A DNA stretch of 64,000 bases from Nocardioides sp. Arc9.136 (GTDB lineage: Bacteria; Actinomycetota; Actinomycetes; Propionibacteriales; Nocardioidaceae). Numbering within the stretch: position 1 is the stretch's first letter; each line of letters opens with the position of its first letter. A program made the translations under genes and the position numbers. This document shows positions 9,770 to 18,228 of this stretch, one piece after another. A model generated the notes under the pieces. That model did not search any database. It saw nothing but the letters and a program-made list of their open reading frames with translations, and was not told where the DNA came from. The stretch covers positions 2,668,001 through 2,732,000 of the forward strand of contig NZ_CP113431.1 in NCBI RefSeq assembly GCF_030506255.1, read 5' to 3'.

Positions 9770-10264
9770 CTAGCGGCGGTCCCCGGACCGCGCGCGGAAC
9801 ACCCGGTCGTACCCCTCGTGGTGCTCCCGCGCGGTCTCGGGCCACTCGGCGGCGTCGTACGCCGGGAAGTGCGCGTCACCCCGCGGCTCGAGGTCGATCT
9901 CGCTGAGCACGAGCTCGTCGGCGTGCGGGAGCAGCGCGGCGTACACCTCTCCCCCGCCGGCGACCATCACGTCGCCGGGCAGCGTGGCGGCCAGCTCGAG
10001 CGCCTCCTCGACGCCGTGGGCCACGAGCACGCCCTCGGCGCTCCAGGCCGGGTCACGGGTCAGCACGACCGTGGTCCGGCCCGGGAGCGGCCGGCCGATC
10101 GACTCGTAGGTCGTCCGGCCCATCAGCAGCACGTGCCCGAGGGTCAGCTCCTTGAAGAGCCGCTGCTCGCCCGGCACCTTCCAGGGGATGTCGGGTCCGT
10201 CGCCGATCACGCCGTTGCGCGCGACCGCGGCGACCAGGACGACCCGCTTGCCGCCCGGCGTCAC
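9770..10264 (-). CDS. folA: Dihydrofolate reductase
   Basis: Reduces dihydrofolate to tetrahydrofolate with NADPH, regenerating the cofactor used up by thymidylate synthase. The N-terminal strand VVLVAAVARNGVIGDGPDIPW carries the substrate-binding loop with the conserved IPW. HVLLMGRTTYESIGRPLPGR and VMVAGGGEVYAALL are the NADPH-binding segments. The length of 164 residues is usual. It follows thyA with a gap of only 7 bases, a classic thyA-folA operon, and probably depends on the thyA promoter. Confidence 0.97.
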   Translation of the reverse strand: MTPGGKRVVLVAAVARNGVIGDGPDIPWKVPGEQRLFKELTLGHVLLMGRTTYESIGRPLPGRTTVVLTRDPAWSAEGVLVAHGVEEALELAATLPGDVMVAGGGEVYAALLPHADELVLSEIDLEPRGDAHFPAYDAAEWPETAREHHEGYDRVFRARSGDRR

Positions 10265-10271
10265 AGGAGCG

Positions 10272-11081
10272 TCATACGGCGATCGGCGCCTTGATGCCCG
10301 GGTGCGGGTCGTAGCCGGCGACCTCGATGTGCTCGAGCTCGAAGGCGTCGAGCTCGGTCACCGTCGGGTCCAGCACCAGCCGCGGGAGCGGCCGCGGCTC
10401 GCGCGTGAGCTGCAGCCGGGCCTGGTCGAGGTGGTTGAGGTAGAGGTGCGCGTCGCCGAGCGTGTGGACGAAGTCGCCCACCTCGAGCCCGGTCACCTGG
10501 GCGACCATGTGGGTCAGCAGCGCGTAGGAGGCGATGTTGAACGGCACGCCGAGGAAGACGTCGCCCGAGCGCTGGTAGAGCTGGCAGGAGAGCCGGCCCG
10601 GGCCGTCGGCCTGCGGTGCGACGTAGAACTGGAACAGCGCGTGGCACGGCGCGAGGGCCATCTCAGGGATGTCCGCGACGTTCCAGGCCGAGACGATGTG
10701 CCGTCGGGAGTCCGGGTCGCGCCGGACCTGCTCCACGACCTGGGCCAGCTGGTCGACGTGGCGGCCGTCCGGTGTGGGCCAGGAGCGCCACTGGTGCCCG
10801 TAGACGGGCCCGAGCTCGCCGTCGGCGTCGGCCCACTCGTCCCAGATGCTGATGCCGCGCTCCTGGAGCCACCGGACGTTGGTGTCGCCGCGCAGGAACC
10901 AGAGCAGCTCGCCGAAGACCGAGCGGGTGTGCACCTTCTTGGTGGTCACCAGCGGGAAGCCCTCGCTGAGGTCGAACCGCATCTGGTGCCCGAAGACGCT
11001 GCGCGTGCCGGTGCCGGTGCGGTCACCCTTCTCGACGCCGTCGTCGAGGACCCGGCGGAGGAGGTCGAGGTACTGCTGCAC
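10272..11081 (-). CDS. thyA: Thymidylate synthase (ThyA type)
   Basis: Methylates dUMP to dTMP using methylene-tetrahydrofolate. The catalytic Cys is in [13 protein letters not shown], the phosphate-binding Arg pair in [11 protein letters not shown], and the C-terminal region has [12 protein letters not shown]. At 269 residues it is the same size as the E. coli enzyme. The start is a GTG without a Shine-Dalgarno sequence, 7 bases after a -10-like TAGGCT. It forms an operon with folA. Confidence 0.97.
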   Translation of the reverse strand: MQQYLDLLRRVLDDGVEKGDRTGTGTRSVFGHQMRFDLSEGFPLVTTKKVHTRSVFGELLWFLRGDTNVRWLQERGISIWDEWADADGELGPVYGHQWRSWPTPDGRHVDQLAQVVEQVRRDPDSRRHIVSAWNVADIPEMALAPCHALFQFYVAPQADGPGRLSCQLYQRSGDVFLGVPFNIASYALLTHMVAQVTGLEVGDFVHTLGDAHLYLNHLDQARLQLTREPRPLPRLVLDPTVTELDAFELEHIEVAGYDPHPGIKAPIAV

Positions 11082-11088
11082 GGGGGCG

Positions 11089-11094
11089 AGCCTA
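11089..11094 (-). promoter_or_regulatory. -10-like hexamer of thyA-folA, probable leaderless start
   Basis: TAGGCT on the minus strand ends 7 bases before the thyA GTG. It fits the spacing rule shared by many genes in this window. Confidence 0.5.
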
Positions 11095-11108
11095 GACCGC
11101 CGCGGCGC

Positions 11109-11933
11109 TCACAGGTCGATCGTCCCGAGGACGGTGGTCCGCGTGGCGCCGCCGACGCGGACGACGTCGCCGTCGCGGGCCACGTGCACCCGGCCCCGGC
11201 GCCCGACGGCGGTCCCCTGCGCCGCGACGTACGACGCGGGGAGGGTCGTGCCGGCGAGCCACTGGCCGAGCCCGGCGTTGAGGCTGCCCGTGACCGGGTC
11301 CTCCGGGACGCCGTACTGCGGGCAGAAGGCGCGGACCTCGACGGCGACCGGCCCGTCGGCGTACGTCCCCGCGACGCCGATCTTGAGCTCGCCGAAGGCG
11401 GCGAAGTCCGGTCGCAGGTCGAGCACCGCCGCGGCGTCGCGCAGGAGCACGCCGACCCAGCCGGGGCCGTTGTCGATCCACGCCGCGTCCACGAGGTCCT
11501 CGCGGTCCAGCCGCAGCGCGGTGGCGATCGCGTCGAGGTCGGCGGCGTCCACCGGCCCCGAGCGGAGCAGCGGGGGCGCCTCGAAGGCCAGCACCTCCTC
11601 GCGGCGCAGGCGCACCAGTCCCGCCCCGCACTCCTGGACCAGCTCCGCGCCGGCCGGCGCTCCCCCGGCCTCCAGCCAGGCGTGCGCGCTGCCGAGGGTC
11701 GGGTGGCCGGCGAAGGGCAGCTCCCGGCCCGGCGTGAAGATCCGCAGCCGGTAGTCGGCCGCCGGGTCCGTCGGGCGGAGGAGGAACGTCGTCTCCGAGA
11801 GGTTCGTCCAGCGGGCCAGCGCGGCCATCTGCTCGTCGCTGAGGCCGTCGGCGTCGTGGACCACCGCGACGGGGTTGCCGAGCAGCGGCTCGGTGGAGAA
11901 CACGTCGACCTGGCGGAACACACGGCTGCTCAC
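11109..11933 (-). CDS. PhzF-family isomerase-like protein
   Basis: A protein of about 274 residues with the diaminopimelate-epimerase-like two-lobed fold of the PhzF family. Diagnostic stretches are VFSTEPLLGNPVAVV at the N-terminus, GRELPFAGHPTLGSAHAWL with the family's catalytic-site Gly-His-Pro, and EDPVTGSLNAGLGQWL near the C-terminus. The frame is open 69 bases further upstream, but that would overlap the end of the next gene. The GTG at 11933 is chosen because TAGGGT lies 7 bases before it. The substrate is unknown; most family members are uncharacterised. Confidence 0.9.
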   Translation of the reverse strand: MSSRVFRQVDVFSTEPLLGNPVAVVHDADGLSDEQMAALARWTNLSETTFLLRPTDPAADYRLRIFTPGRELPFAGHPTLGSAHAWLEAGGAPAGAELVQECGAGLVRLRREEVLAFEAPPLLRSGPVDAADLDAIATALRLDREDLVDAAWIDNGPGWVGVLLRDAAAVLDLRPDFAAFGELKIGVAGTYADGPVAVEVRAFCPQYGVPEDPVTGSLNAGLGQWLAGTTLPASYVAAQGTAVGRRGRVHVARDGDVVRVGGATRTTVLGTIDL

Positions 11934-11940
11934 GGCGCCG

Positions 11941-11946
11941 ACCCTA
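11941..11946 (-). promoter_or_regulatory. -10-like hexamer of the PhzF gene, probable leaderless start
   Basis: TAGGGT on the minus strand ends 7 bases before the chosen GTG. It supports the shorter start for the PhzF-family gene. Confidence 0.45.
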
Positions 11947-11955
11947 GGCCGATCC

Positions 11956-13443
11956 TCAGGACGTCGCGAGCAGGGGCGCGCTGCCGACCCCGTAGGGGCC
12001 ACCGTCGAGGGTGGCGTCGACCCGGCAGGCCCCGCGCCCCGGCCCGGGCACCCGGCAGGTCACCAGCTCGACGGCCTCCGGTGACCGCCTCAGGAGGTGG
12101 GTGAGGGTGCGGCCGGACGCACCGAAGGCGGACGCCAGCACGACCGCGTCCCCGGTGTCCCCGGCGTCCCCCGCGAGGCCGGTGGCCAGCACGCGACCGG
12201 TGGCCGCGTCGCGCAGGCGCAGCGCCGAGGCCGGCCCGCCGACGGTCGTCGGCGCGGTGAGGACGTGGCGACCGTCGGGCGAGACCTGGCCGGCGCGCCC
12301 GCGCACGGTGAAGCCGACGCTGAAGAACGGCTGCTGCATGCGCAGCCGGCGGCCGTCGAGCCGGGTCAGCACCGTCCCGGCGGCGCGGTCGAGGAGGACC
12401 GGTGGCTGCTCGATCGCCGAGACCGCGCTGCCGCCGAGCCACCGGACGTCCCCGAAGGAGGAGGTGAGCAGCACCGCGCCGCCGTCCACCGCGACCACCC
12501 GGCCGGAGTCGGCGTCGAAGATGTCCAGCGTGTGCCGGCCGACGTCGCGCCCGGCCGCCAGGTCGTGGAGGACGACGTCGTGCTCCGGCTCCACCCAGGC
12601 GACCAGCGCCGCCCCCGGCTCGACGGCGAGCCCGCTGCCCGGCACCTGGCGCCCGAGGACGGTCCGGCCGCCGTCGGACCGCACGTGCACGACGCGGTGG
12701 TCCTCGTCGGTCACCACCGCGCCGTCCGGGACCTCCACCAGGTCGATGACGCCCGGGAGCTCCACGGACGTCCGCGGCAGGTGCAGCACGCCGTCGGCCC
12801 ACCACGCGAGCGGTGCCGGGTTCGCCTCCCTCCGCACCGTCACGGCCGGGAGCCGCTCCTCCCGGTCCGGGTCGGGCGGGTCGCCCCGGACCACACCGAG
12901 GACGTACGTCGCGGCGACGAGGAGCGCGAGGACGGCCGCCCCGGCGGCCAGCCACCGGCCGGTCCGCGGCGGGCGAAGCCGCGTGGGGAGCGAGTCCGCC
13001 GGTGGCGGGCCACCGACGAGCAGGTCGGCGGCGGCACGCCGTACCTCCTCCTCCAGGGCGGGGTCCGCCGGCACGGCACCGGTCCCGACGAGCGCGCTCA
13101 CCACGGTCTGCTCGCGCTCGGCGCCGGGCAGCGCGCCCAGGCGCCGACCCACGCGATCGAGGTCCTCGGACGCGGCGGTCTCGACGGCGGGTGCCTCGAC
13201 GGCGGCCGCCGCGTCGGGCTGGTGCCGCCGCGCGTCGGCCCAGGTGGCGAGCAGCACCTCGACGACCTCGGCGTCGAGGTCGGCGGCCGTGCGCAGCGCC
13301 CGCCAGTCCCGACGGGCGCGTCCCAGGGCGACCGCAGCGACCTGCTCGGCCACCGGCCGGGGCGCGCCCAGCAGCAGGACGACCCGGACGAGCGTGGTCC
13401 AGCGCGCAGCGAGGTAGTCCGGGAAGTCGTCGGCCGCGCGCAT
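11956..13443 (-). CDS. Membrane protein with degenerate sigma-factor-like cytoplasmic part and extracellular propeller-like domain
   Basis: A 495-residue protein of unknown function. Residues 5-60 (FPDYLAARWTTLVRVVLLLG through RARRDWRALR) match the pattern of region 2 of SigE-type ECF sigma factors. Residues 95-140 (RLGALPGAEREQTVVSALVG) resemble a weak region 4. A single membrane helix follows at about 163-185. The outer 300 residues contain repeating strand patterns such as VVAVDGGAVLLTSS and QVSPDGRHVLTAP that suggest a beta-propeller. The sigma-like part lacks strong DNA-binding character and may be an interaction module. The ATG has GGGAGGA upstream. I infer a one-piece transmembrane sensor, but no relative of known function is recognised. 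Confidence 0.75.
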   Translation of the reverse strand: MRAADDFPDYLAARWTTLVRVVLLLGAPRPVAEQVAAVALGRARRDWRALRTAADLDAEVVEVLLATWADARRHQPDAAAAVEAPAVETAASEDLDRVGRRLGALPGAEREQTVVSALVGTGAVPADPALEEEVRRAAADLLVGGPPPADSLPTRLRPPRTGRWLAAGAAVLALLVAATYVLGVVRGDPPDPDREERLPAVTVRREANPAPLAWWADGVLHLPRTSVELPGVIDLVEVPDGAVVTDEDHRVVHVRSDGGRTVLGRQVPGSGLAVEPGAALVAWVEPEHDVVLHDLAAGRDVGRHTLDIFDADSGRVVAVDGGAVLLTSSFGDVRWLGGSAVSAIEQPPVLLDRAAGTVLTRLDGRRLRMQQPFFSVGFTVRGRAGQVSPDGRHVLTAPTTVGGPASALRLRDAATGRVLATGLAGDAGDTGDAVVLASAFGASGRTLTHLLRRSPEAVELVTCRVPGPGRGACRVDATLDGGPYGVGSAPLLATS

Positions 13444-13466
13444 CGGTCCTCCCGGTCGCCCCGGTG

Positions 13467-13724
13467 CTAGGGGTGCAGGGACATCGGGCCGTAGACCCGG
13501 CGGTCGAGCTCGAAGAGGGTGACCGCGTCGACGCCGTGGGCGGCCAGCTCGGCGAAGACCTCACCGACCCACGACTCCGCGTCGGACTGGTTGGTGAAGC
13601 GCTCGGCCCCGAGCTCCCCGGCCACGCTGACCTCCTCGCCCGCGGCGTTCTCGAGCCGCCAGAACCAGGGCCGCTCGGTCGGCGGCGGGGTGCGGAACGT
13701 GGTGGGCTGCTCGGGGAGGTTCAT
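13467..13724 (-). CDS. Small conserved-type hypothetical protein coupled to gcvT
   Basis: An 85-residue soluble protein whose ATG shares its A with the gcvT stop (TGATG), so it is very likely translated by coupling. It contains WFWRLENAAGEEV, then FTNQSDAESWVGEVFAEL and a C-terminal YGPMSLHP. The pattern of a short beta hairpin followed by a helix suggests a compact fold. No signal peptide or membrane helix is seen. The function is unknown. Confidence 0.8.
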   Translation of the reverse strand: MNLPEQPTTFRTPPPTERPWFWRLENAAGEEVSVAGELGAERFTNQSDAESWVGEVFAELAAHGVDAVTLFELDRRVYGPMSLHP

Positions 13725-14836
13725 CAGCTGCTCCGGACGTTGGTGCGCACGAACGGCGGCTTGGTGAGCTGGAAGATCTCGCGGCGGCCGCGGACGTCGA
13801 CGCCCACCTCGGCCTCGGGGTCGACGAACGACGGCAGGAGCGCCATCCCGATCCCGGTGCGCAGCGTCGGGGAGAAGGTGCCCGAGGTGACCTCGCCGAG
13901 CAGCACGTCGCGGGTCAAGGAGACGCTCATGTGCGGGCGCGGGATGCCCCGGCCGGTGGCGACCAGCCCGCGCAGCACCCGCTTGGGCCCGGCCTCGCGC
14001 TCGGCGAGCAGCACGTCGCGACCCCAGAACGCCGGCTTCGACCAGCCGACGGCCCAGCCCAGGCGCGCCTCGTTGGGGGTGACGTCGAGGGAGATGTCCT
14101 GGCCGTGCAGCGGGTAGCCCATCTCGGTGCGCAGGGTGTCGCGCGACCCGAGGCCGCAGGCGAGCATGCCGTGCGGCTCGCCGGCGGCCAGGAGCGCGTC
14201 CCACAGGGCGACGGCGACACCCGCGGGGGCGATCAGCTCGTAGCCGCGCTCGCCGGTGTAGCCGGTGCGGCAGACCACGACCTCGGCGTCGGCGAACGGC
14301 GCCACCACGAACGACATGTAGTCGTGGCCGGCCGGCAGGCCCACCCCGGCGAGCACCTCGTCGGAGAGTGGCCCCTGCACGGCCAGCACGGCGTGGTCGC
14401 GGTGCTGGTCCTCGACGGTCACGCCGTCCGTCGCCTCCGCGGCGAGCCGGCGGACCACCTCGGCGGTGTTCGCGGCGTTCGGGACGAGCAGGACGTGCTC
14501 GTCGTCGTGGAGGTAGACGATCAGGTCGTCGACGATCCCGCCGGTCGCGTCGTCGCAGCACAGCGTGTACTGCGCCTGGCCCGGCGCGATCCGGCCGAGG
14601 TCGTTGGTCAGGGTGGCGTTCACGTACGCCGCGGCGCCCGGCCCGGAGACGAGCGCCTTGCCGAGGTGGCTGACGTCGAAGACGCCGACCGCCTCGCGCA
14701 CGGCGGTGTGCTCCTTGACCGTGCCGGCGGCGTACTCCAGGGGCATCGACCAGCCGCCGAACTCGGCCATCTTGGCGCCGAGGGCGACGTGACGGTCGTG
14801 GATCGGTGACCGCAGCAGGGTGGGGTCCTCAGCCAT
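13724..14836 (-). CDS. gcvT: Aminomethyltransferase, glycine cleavage T protein
   Basis: Transfers the methylene group from the aminomethyl-lipoyl H protein to tetrahydrofolate, releasing ammonia. The family features [31 protein letters not shown] and [17 protein letters not shown] are all present. The length of 370 residues is standard. The other glycine cleavage genes are not here, but lipoate synthesis genes lie 10-14 kb away. It is divergent from pepA with only 39 bases between start codons, and the two promoters appear to interlock. Confidence 0.96.
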   Translation of the reverse strand: MAEDPTLLRSPIHDRHVALGAKMAEFGGWSMPLEYAAGTVKEHTAVREAVGVFDVSHLGKALVSGPGAAAYVNATLTNDLGRIAPGQAQYTLCCDDATGGIVDDLIVYLHDDEHVLLVPNAANTAEVVRRLAAEATDGVTVEDQHRDHAVLAVQGPLSDEVLAGVGLPAGHDYMSFVVAPFADAEVVVCRTGYTGERGYELIAPAGVAVALWDALLAAGEPHGMLACGLGSRDTLRTEMGYPLHGQDISLDVTPNEARLGWAVGWSKPAFWGRDVLLAEREAGPKRVLRGLVATGRGIPRPHMSVSLTRDVLLGEVTSGTFSPTLRTGIGMALLPSFVDPEAEVGVDVRGRREIFQLTKPPFVRTNVRSS

Positions 14837-14842
14837 GCCCGG

Positions 14843-14868
14843 AACCTACCGCAGCGTCTGTCTATCCT
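14843..14868. promoter_or_regulatory. Interlocked divergent promoters of gcvT (minus) and pepA (plus)
   Basis: TAGGTT on the minus strand at 14843-14848 ends 6 bases before the gcvT ATG. TATCCT on the plus strand at 14863-14868 ends 7 bases before the pepA GTG. With standard spacing, each promoter's -35 region falls on the other's -10. Neither gene has a Shine-Dalgarno sequence. Confidence 0.55.
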
Positions 14869-14875
14869 TCCTCGG

Positions 14876-16387
14876 GTGACGTCGTACACGCTCCGGAACG
14901 CCAGCCCTGCCAAGACCAAGACCGACGCGGTGGTGGTCGGTGTCCTCCAGGGCGGGGACGGGCCCGAGCTCGCCGACGGCGGCGCCGACGTCGCCAAGGC
15001 CTACGGCCGCAAGCTGCGGCCGCTGCTGTCCACGCTCGGTGTCACCGGCAAGGCCGGCGAGGTCGTCAAGGTGCCGACCGGCGACGCCGTCGCGAGCCCG
15101 CTGCTGGTGCTGGTCGGCCTGGGCAAGGACACGACGCCCGCCGGCGTGCGCCGTGCCGCCGGCGCCGCCGCCCGCGCGGTCACCAACGCCGCCTCGATCG
15201 CGCTCGCGCTCCCGGCCGGGACGCCCGAGCTCGTGCGTGCCGTGGTCGAGGGCCACCAGCTGGGCGGCTACTCCTTCACGGCGTACAAGAAGGACGCCAA
15301 GGACCCCCACGACTCCGCGCCCGCCGAGGTCGTCGTGCTGACCGCCGCCGCGCGGCGCAAGGAGGCCACGTCCGCCCTCGAGGAGGCGCAGGTCGTGGCG
15401 GCCGCCGTCGCCGCCACCCGCGACTGGGTCAACACGCCTCCCGGCGACCTGCGCCCGCCGGCGTTCGCCGACGCGGTGGTCGCCGCCACCAAGGCCGCGA
15501 CCAAGGGCCGGGGCACCCCCAAGATCGGGATCACCGTCCACGACGAGGCGTCGCTCGCCGAGCTCGGCTGCGGCGGCCTCCTGGGCGTCGGCGCCGGCTC
15601 GGACGCGCCGCCGCGCCTGGTCGAGCTGACCTACTCCCCCCGCGGCGCCAAGCACCACCTCGGGCTCGTGGGCAAGGGCATCACGTTCGACTCCGGCGGC
15701 CTGTCGATCAAGCCGGCCCAGGGCATGCACGAGATGAAGTCCGACATGGCCGGTGCCGCCGCCGTCGTCCAGGCCACCCTCGCGATCGCCGCGCTCGGCC
15801 TGCCGATCCGCGTCAGCACGTTCGTGCCGATGGCCGAGAACATGGTATCCGGCGGCGCGACCCGCCCCGGCGACGTGCTGCGGATCTACGGCGGCACGAC
15901 CGTCGAGGTGCTCAACACCGACGCCGAGGGGCGCCTGGTGCTCGCCGACGCGATCGTCCGGGCCACCGAGCAGCAGCCCGACACCATCCTCGACGTCGCC
16001 ACGCTCACCGGCCACATGGTCGTCGCCCTCGGGGACAAGGTCGCCGGCGTGATGGGCAGCGAGACCGTCGTCCAGGACGTGCTCGACGCGGCGGTCGTCG
16101 CCGGCGAGGAGTTCTGGCCGATGCCGATCCCCGAGCACATGCGCGAGCGGATCACCTCCAGCAAGATCGCCGACCTCGCCCAGCACGACTGGATCCGCTG
16201 GGGCGGTGGGCTGTACGCCGCCGCGTTCCTCCGCGAGTTCACCGCGGGCCTCCCCTGGGCCCACCTCGACATCGCCGGCCCCGCCTTCGCCTCCGGCGGG
16301 CCCTCGGGCCACGTCACCTCCGGCGGCACCGGCGTCGCCGTGGCCACGCTGGTCGACTACGCCCGGGCGGTCGCTGCGAAGGGCTGA
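14876..16387 (+). CDS. pepA: Leucyl aminopeptidase (M17)
   Basis: Cytosolic hexameric aminopeptidase using two metal ions. The signature NTDAEGRLVLADA and the metal-binding GKGITFDSGGLSIKP occur in the C-terminal catalytic half, after an N-terminal mononucleotide-binding-like domain of about 180 residues. The length of 503 residues is typical. The GTG start is predicted to be leaderless. In Streptomyces pepA is followed directly by lpdA and sucB; here an HNH gene and repeats separate them. Confidence 0.96.
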   Translation: MTSYTLRNASPAKTKTDAVVVGVLQGGDGPELADGGADVAKAYGRKLRPLLSTLGVTGKAGEVVKVPTGDAVASPLLVLVGLGKDTTPAGVRRAAGAAARAVTNAASIALALPAGTPELVRAVVEGHQLGGYSFTAYKKDAKDPHDSAPAEVVVLTAAARRKEATSALEEAQVVAAAVAATRDWVNTPPGDLRPPAFADAVVAATKAATKGRGTPKIGITVHDEASLAELGCGGLLGVGAGSDAPPRLVELTYSPRGAKHHLGLVGKGITFDSGGLSIKPAQGMHEMKSDMAGAAAVVQATLAIAALGLPIRVSTFVPMAENMVSGGATRPGDVLRIYGGTTVEVLNTDAEGRLVLADAIVRATEQQPDTILDVATLTGHMVVALGDKVAGVMGSETVVQDVLDAAVVAGEEFWPMPIPEHMRERITSSKIADLAQHDWIRWGGGLYAAAFLREFTAGLPWAHLDIAGPAFASGGPSGHVTSGGTGVAVATLVDYARAVAAKG

Positions 16388-16730
16388 CCTGGCCGGGCGG
16401 GCTCGATCCTGCAGCGCCTCGGCGGGCGAGTCGGTGCCGGTCCGCCGCAGGTAGTCGACCTGGGAACGACTCGAGACCCCGGTCGACGTACACCCGACCG
16501 GGCCTCGTCTCGACCCCCATCCGCGCCACGAACGCAGGCCACAGGCCCTCCGGCACCAGGTCGGGCTCGGACGTGAGCGTCACCTCGGTCCCGATCCCGG
16601 CCGCACGGACGTCGTCCGCCGCGTCCTCGGCGTCCGCGACCCGCTCGTACGACCTGGCCCGCTCATGGGTGCGACCGTCTGCAGCGATCCACCTGACCAC
16701 CCAGGCGTACGTGGTGCGCTCGTCCGGCAT
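16314..16730 (-). CDS. Hypothetical protein, uncertain 3' end
   Basis: Frame of up to 138 residues. The first 95 or so look like a real small protein: TYAWVVRWIAADGRTHERAR, an alpha-helical RVADAEDAADDVRAAG and EGLWPAFVARMGVETRPGRVY. The remaining 40 are Arg/Pro-rich, low-complexity, and overlap the end of pepA on the other strand, which suggests the original stop was lost by frameshift or mutation. The ATG has CACGAT 6 bases upstream, matching the leaderless pattern. No family is recognised. Confidence 0.5.
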   Translation of the reverse strand: MPDERTTYAWVVRWIAADGRTHERARSYERVADAEDAADDVRAAGIGTEVTLTSEPDLVPEGLWPAFVARMGVETRPGRVYVDRGLESFPGRLPAADRHRLARRGAAGSSPPGQVSPSQRPPGRSRPAWPRRRRCRRR

Positions 16731-16736
16731 GGGTCC

Positions 16737-16742
16737 ATCGTG
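16737..16742 (-). promoter_or_regulatory. Possible -10 hexamer of the 16.7 kb hypothetical gene
   Basis: CACGAT on the minus strand ends 6 bases before the ATG. It is a weak hexamer, kept because its spacing matches the other leaderless candidates. Confidence 0.3.
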
Positions 16743-16804
16743 CCCGTGACGACGTGCCTGTGCCCCGCCGGTTGGTTGCTCCGGCGGGGCGTGGGGCGGG
16801 GTGG

Positions 16805-18112
16805 CTACTGGTCGGGCGGGTCGGTGGTCTCGTGGGTGCCGTGGGTGCCGTGGGTGCCTCGGTGGTCGACCCGGTAGGTCATCCCTGTGGGGCTGCGCCA
16901 GAGGTAGGTCCCTGGTTGGGGTGTGTGTTGGTGCCAGCCGGTGTGGGTCTTGGCGCGGTGGTGGCGCCTGCACAGGGGTGCGATGTTCTCGGTGGCGGTG
17001 GGCCCGCCCTTGTTGTGGGGGATGACGTGGTCGTCGTCGACCTTGCTGGTGGTGTGGGCGGGGCGGGTGCACCAGGGGAAGACGCAGTGGTGGTCTCGCA
17101 GCCTCGTCTGGACGCTGAGGCGGTCGGGGACCTCGTAGGCCTCGACGTGGATGCGTTCGTTCAGGTCGATGACGGGCTTGATGGTGATGTGTGCGCCGTC
17201 GCGGGCGGCGCGGGTGCACCACTCGGCGAGCTGGGTGGTGAGCACGAACCCCCTCGTGGCCTCGACCCGGGTGATGCCGTCGAGTTCACCATCTGCCTTC
17301 TGGTGGACGTGGACGACGAGGGGTGTGGGGTCGGTGTCGAACTGCAGCTGGAGCTGGCGCCGGGCCATGTCGCCGGCGGCCATCGCCCGCCGTGCGCCTT
17401 CGGCTTCGGTTGAGCCGAGCTGGGCGAGGCGGGCGGCGCCCTTGGTGATCGCGTCGTCGAGGTCGAGGGCGTCGGCGAGGTCGAGGGTGCCCCAGATGTC
17501 GACGTGGCCGTCGTAGGAGACCTGTCGGGTCTGGATGGTGAAGTGGCGGGCTTCGGTGCGTTCGTACCGGACCCGTTCGGCTTCCTCGGGGTCGAACCGG
17601 ACCAGTGCTTCGTCGAGGAGCCGGTCGAGCGCGGCGGGGCCGATGGTGGCAGCGACGGGGGCGACGTGGGTGTCCACGAACCCCGCACCGGCCTTCGGGA
17701 GGTGCAGGGTGCGCCGGGCGATGGACCGCGCTTTCCACGCGGGGAGGGCGAGGTTGGTGACCTTCGCCCACACCCGCGGGAGGCGGTAGCGCAGCTCGAG
17801 GGCCTCGGCGAGGTAGGCGCGGCCGGCGTCCTCGGACTTCCCGAGCGCGGCGGCGAACTCGATGACGGCGAACTCGCTCACCAACGGTGCACCGTCCCCG
17901 GCGAGGCCGATGGCTTTGTCGCCGAACCCCTTCAGCGTCGACCACGCCGAGGCGGTGCCGACTGATTCGGCGGGGTGCATGACGCACCACTGGACCGCGG
18001 CTTGGAGGAGTTCGGCTTCGGCGGCGTTCGCGGCGCGTTGGCTGGCCCGGGCGAGGCGCAGCACGTCGGCTGGGGTGTCCAGCGGGTGCTCGAGGGTCGC
18101 GGTGAGGGCCAT
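16805..18112 (-). CDS. DUF222 / 13E12-type HNH endonuclease-like protein
   Basis: A 435-residue protein with an alpha-helical DUF222 region (about 1-320) and a C-terminal HNH nuclease motif: CVFPWCTRPAHTTSKVDDDH, then IPHNKGGPTATENIAPLCRR and HH. The two CxxC-like pairs and the His residues fit a zinc-supported HNH fold. Such genes are multi-copy in Mycobacterium and Nocardioides (REP13E12 family) and their biological role is unclear. The coding strand is unusually rich in C-A-C codons compared with neighbours, and the tail ends in a GTHGTHGTH repeat. The ATG has TAGAAT 6 bases upstream. It lies between pepA and lpdA, which are normally adjacent, so it is probably an insertion. Confidence 0.93.
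   Translation of the reverse strand: MALTATLEHPLDTPADVLRLARASQRAANAAEAELLQAAVQWCVMHPAESVGTASAWSTLKGFGDKAIGLAGDGAPLVSEFAVIEFAAALGKSEDAGRAYLAEALELRYRLPRVWAKVTNLALPAWKARSIARRTLHLPKAGAGFVDTHVAPVAATIGPAALDRLLDEALVRFDPEEAERVRYERTEARHFTIQTRQVSYDGHVDIWGTLDLADALDLDDAITKGAARLAQLGSTEAEGARRAMAAGDMARRQLQLQFDTDPTPLVVHVHQKADGELDGITRVEATRGFVLTTQLAEWCTRAARDGAHITIKPVIDLNERIHVEAYEVPDRLSVQTRLRDHHCVFPWCTRPAHTTSKVDDDHVIPHNKGGPTATENIAPLCRRHHRAKTHTGWHQHTPQPGTYLWRSPTGMTYRVDHRGTHGTHGTHETTDPPDQ
16832..16858 (+). repeat. Three tandem copies of a 9-base unit in the HNH gene tail
   Basis: GTGGGTGCC occurs three times without gaps. On the coding (minus) strand it encodes the Gly-Thr-His repeat near the C-terminus, a site prone to length variation. 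Confidence 0.85.
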
Positions 18113-18118
18113 GGCCTC

Positions 18119-18124
18119 ATTCTA
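18119..18124 (-). promoter_or_regulatory. -10-like hexamer of the HNH gene, probable leaderless start
   Basis: TAGAAT on the minus strand ends 6 bases before the ATG. It is the closest match to the TATAAT consensus among the leaderless candidates here. Confidence 0.5.
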
Positions 18125-18228
18125 CTCGCACGTGTGTTCGAATGAAAGGTCCATGTGCAGGGGTTGTGGACGACCACCGCGACCCCCGACCCGTCGAGTT
18201 CCCGCGGGCCGAAGGTCGGCTGGCGGGG

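Noticed and set aside
16805..18112. HNH gene as part of a transposon or prophage
   Set aside because: No transposase, integrase, terminal inverted repeat or target duplication is visible. It is reported only as a likely insertion.
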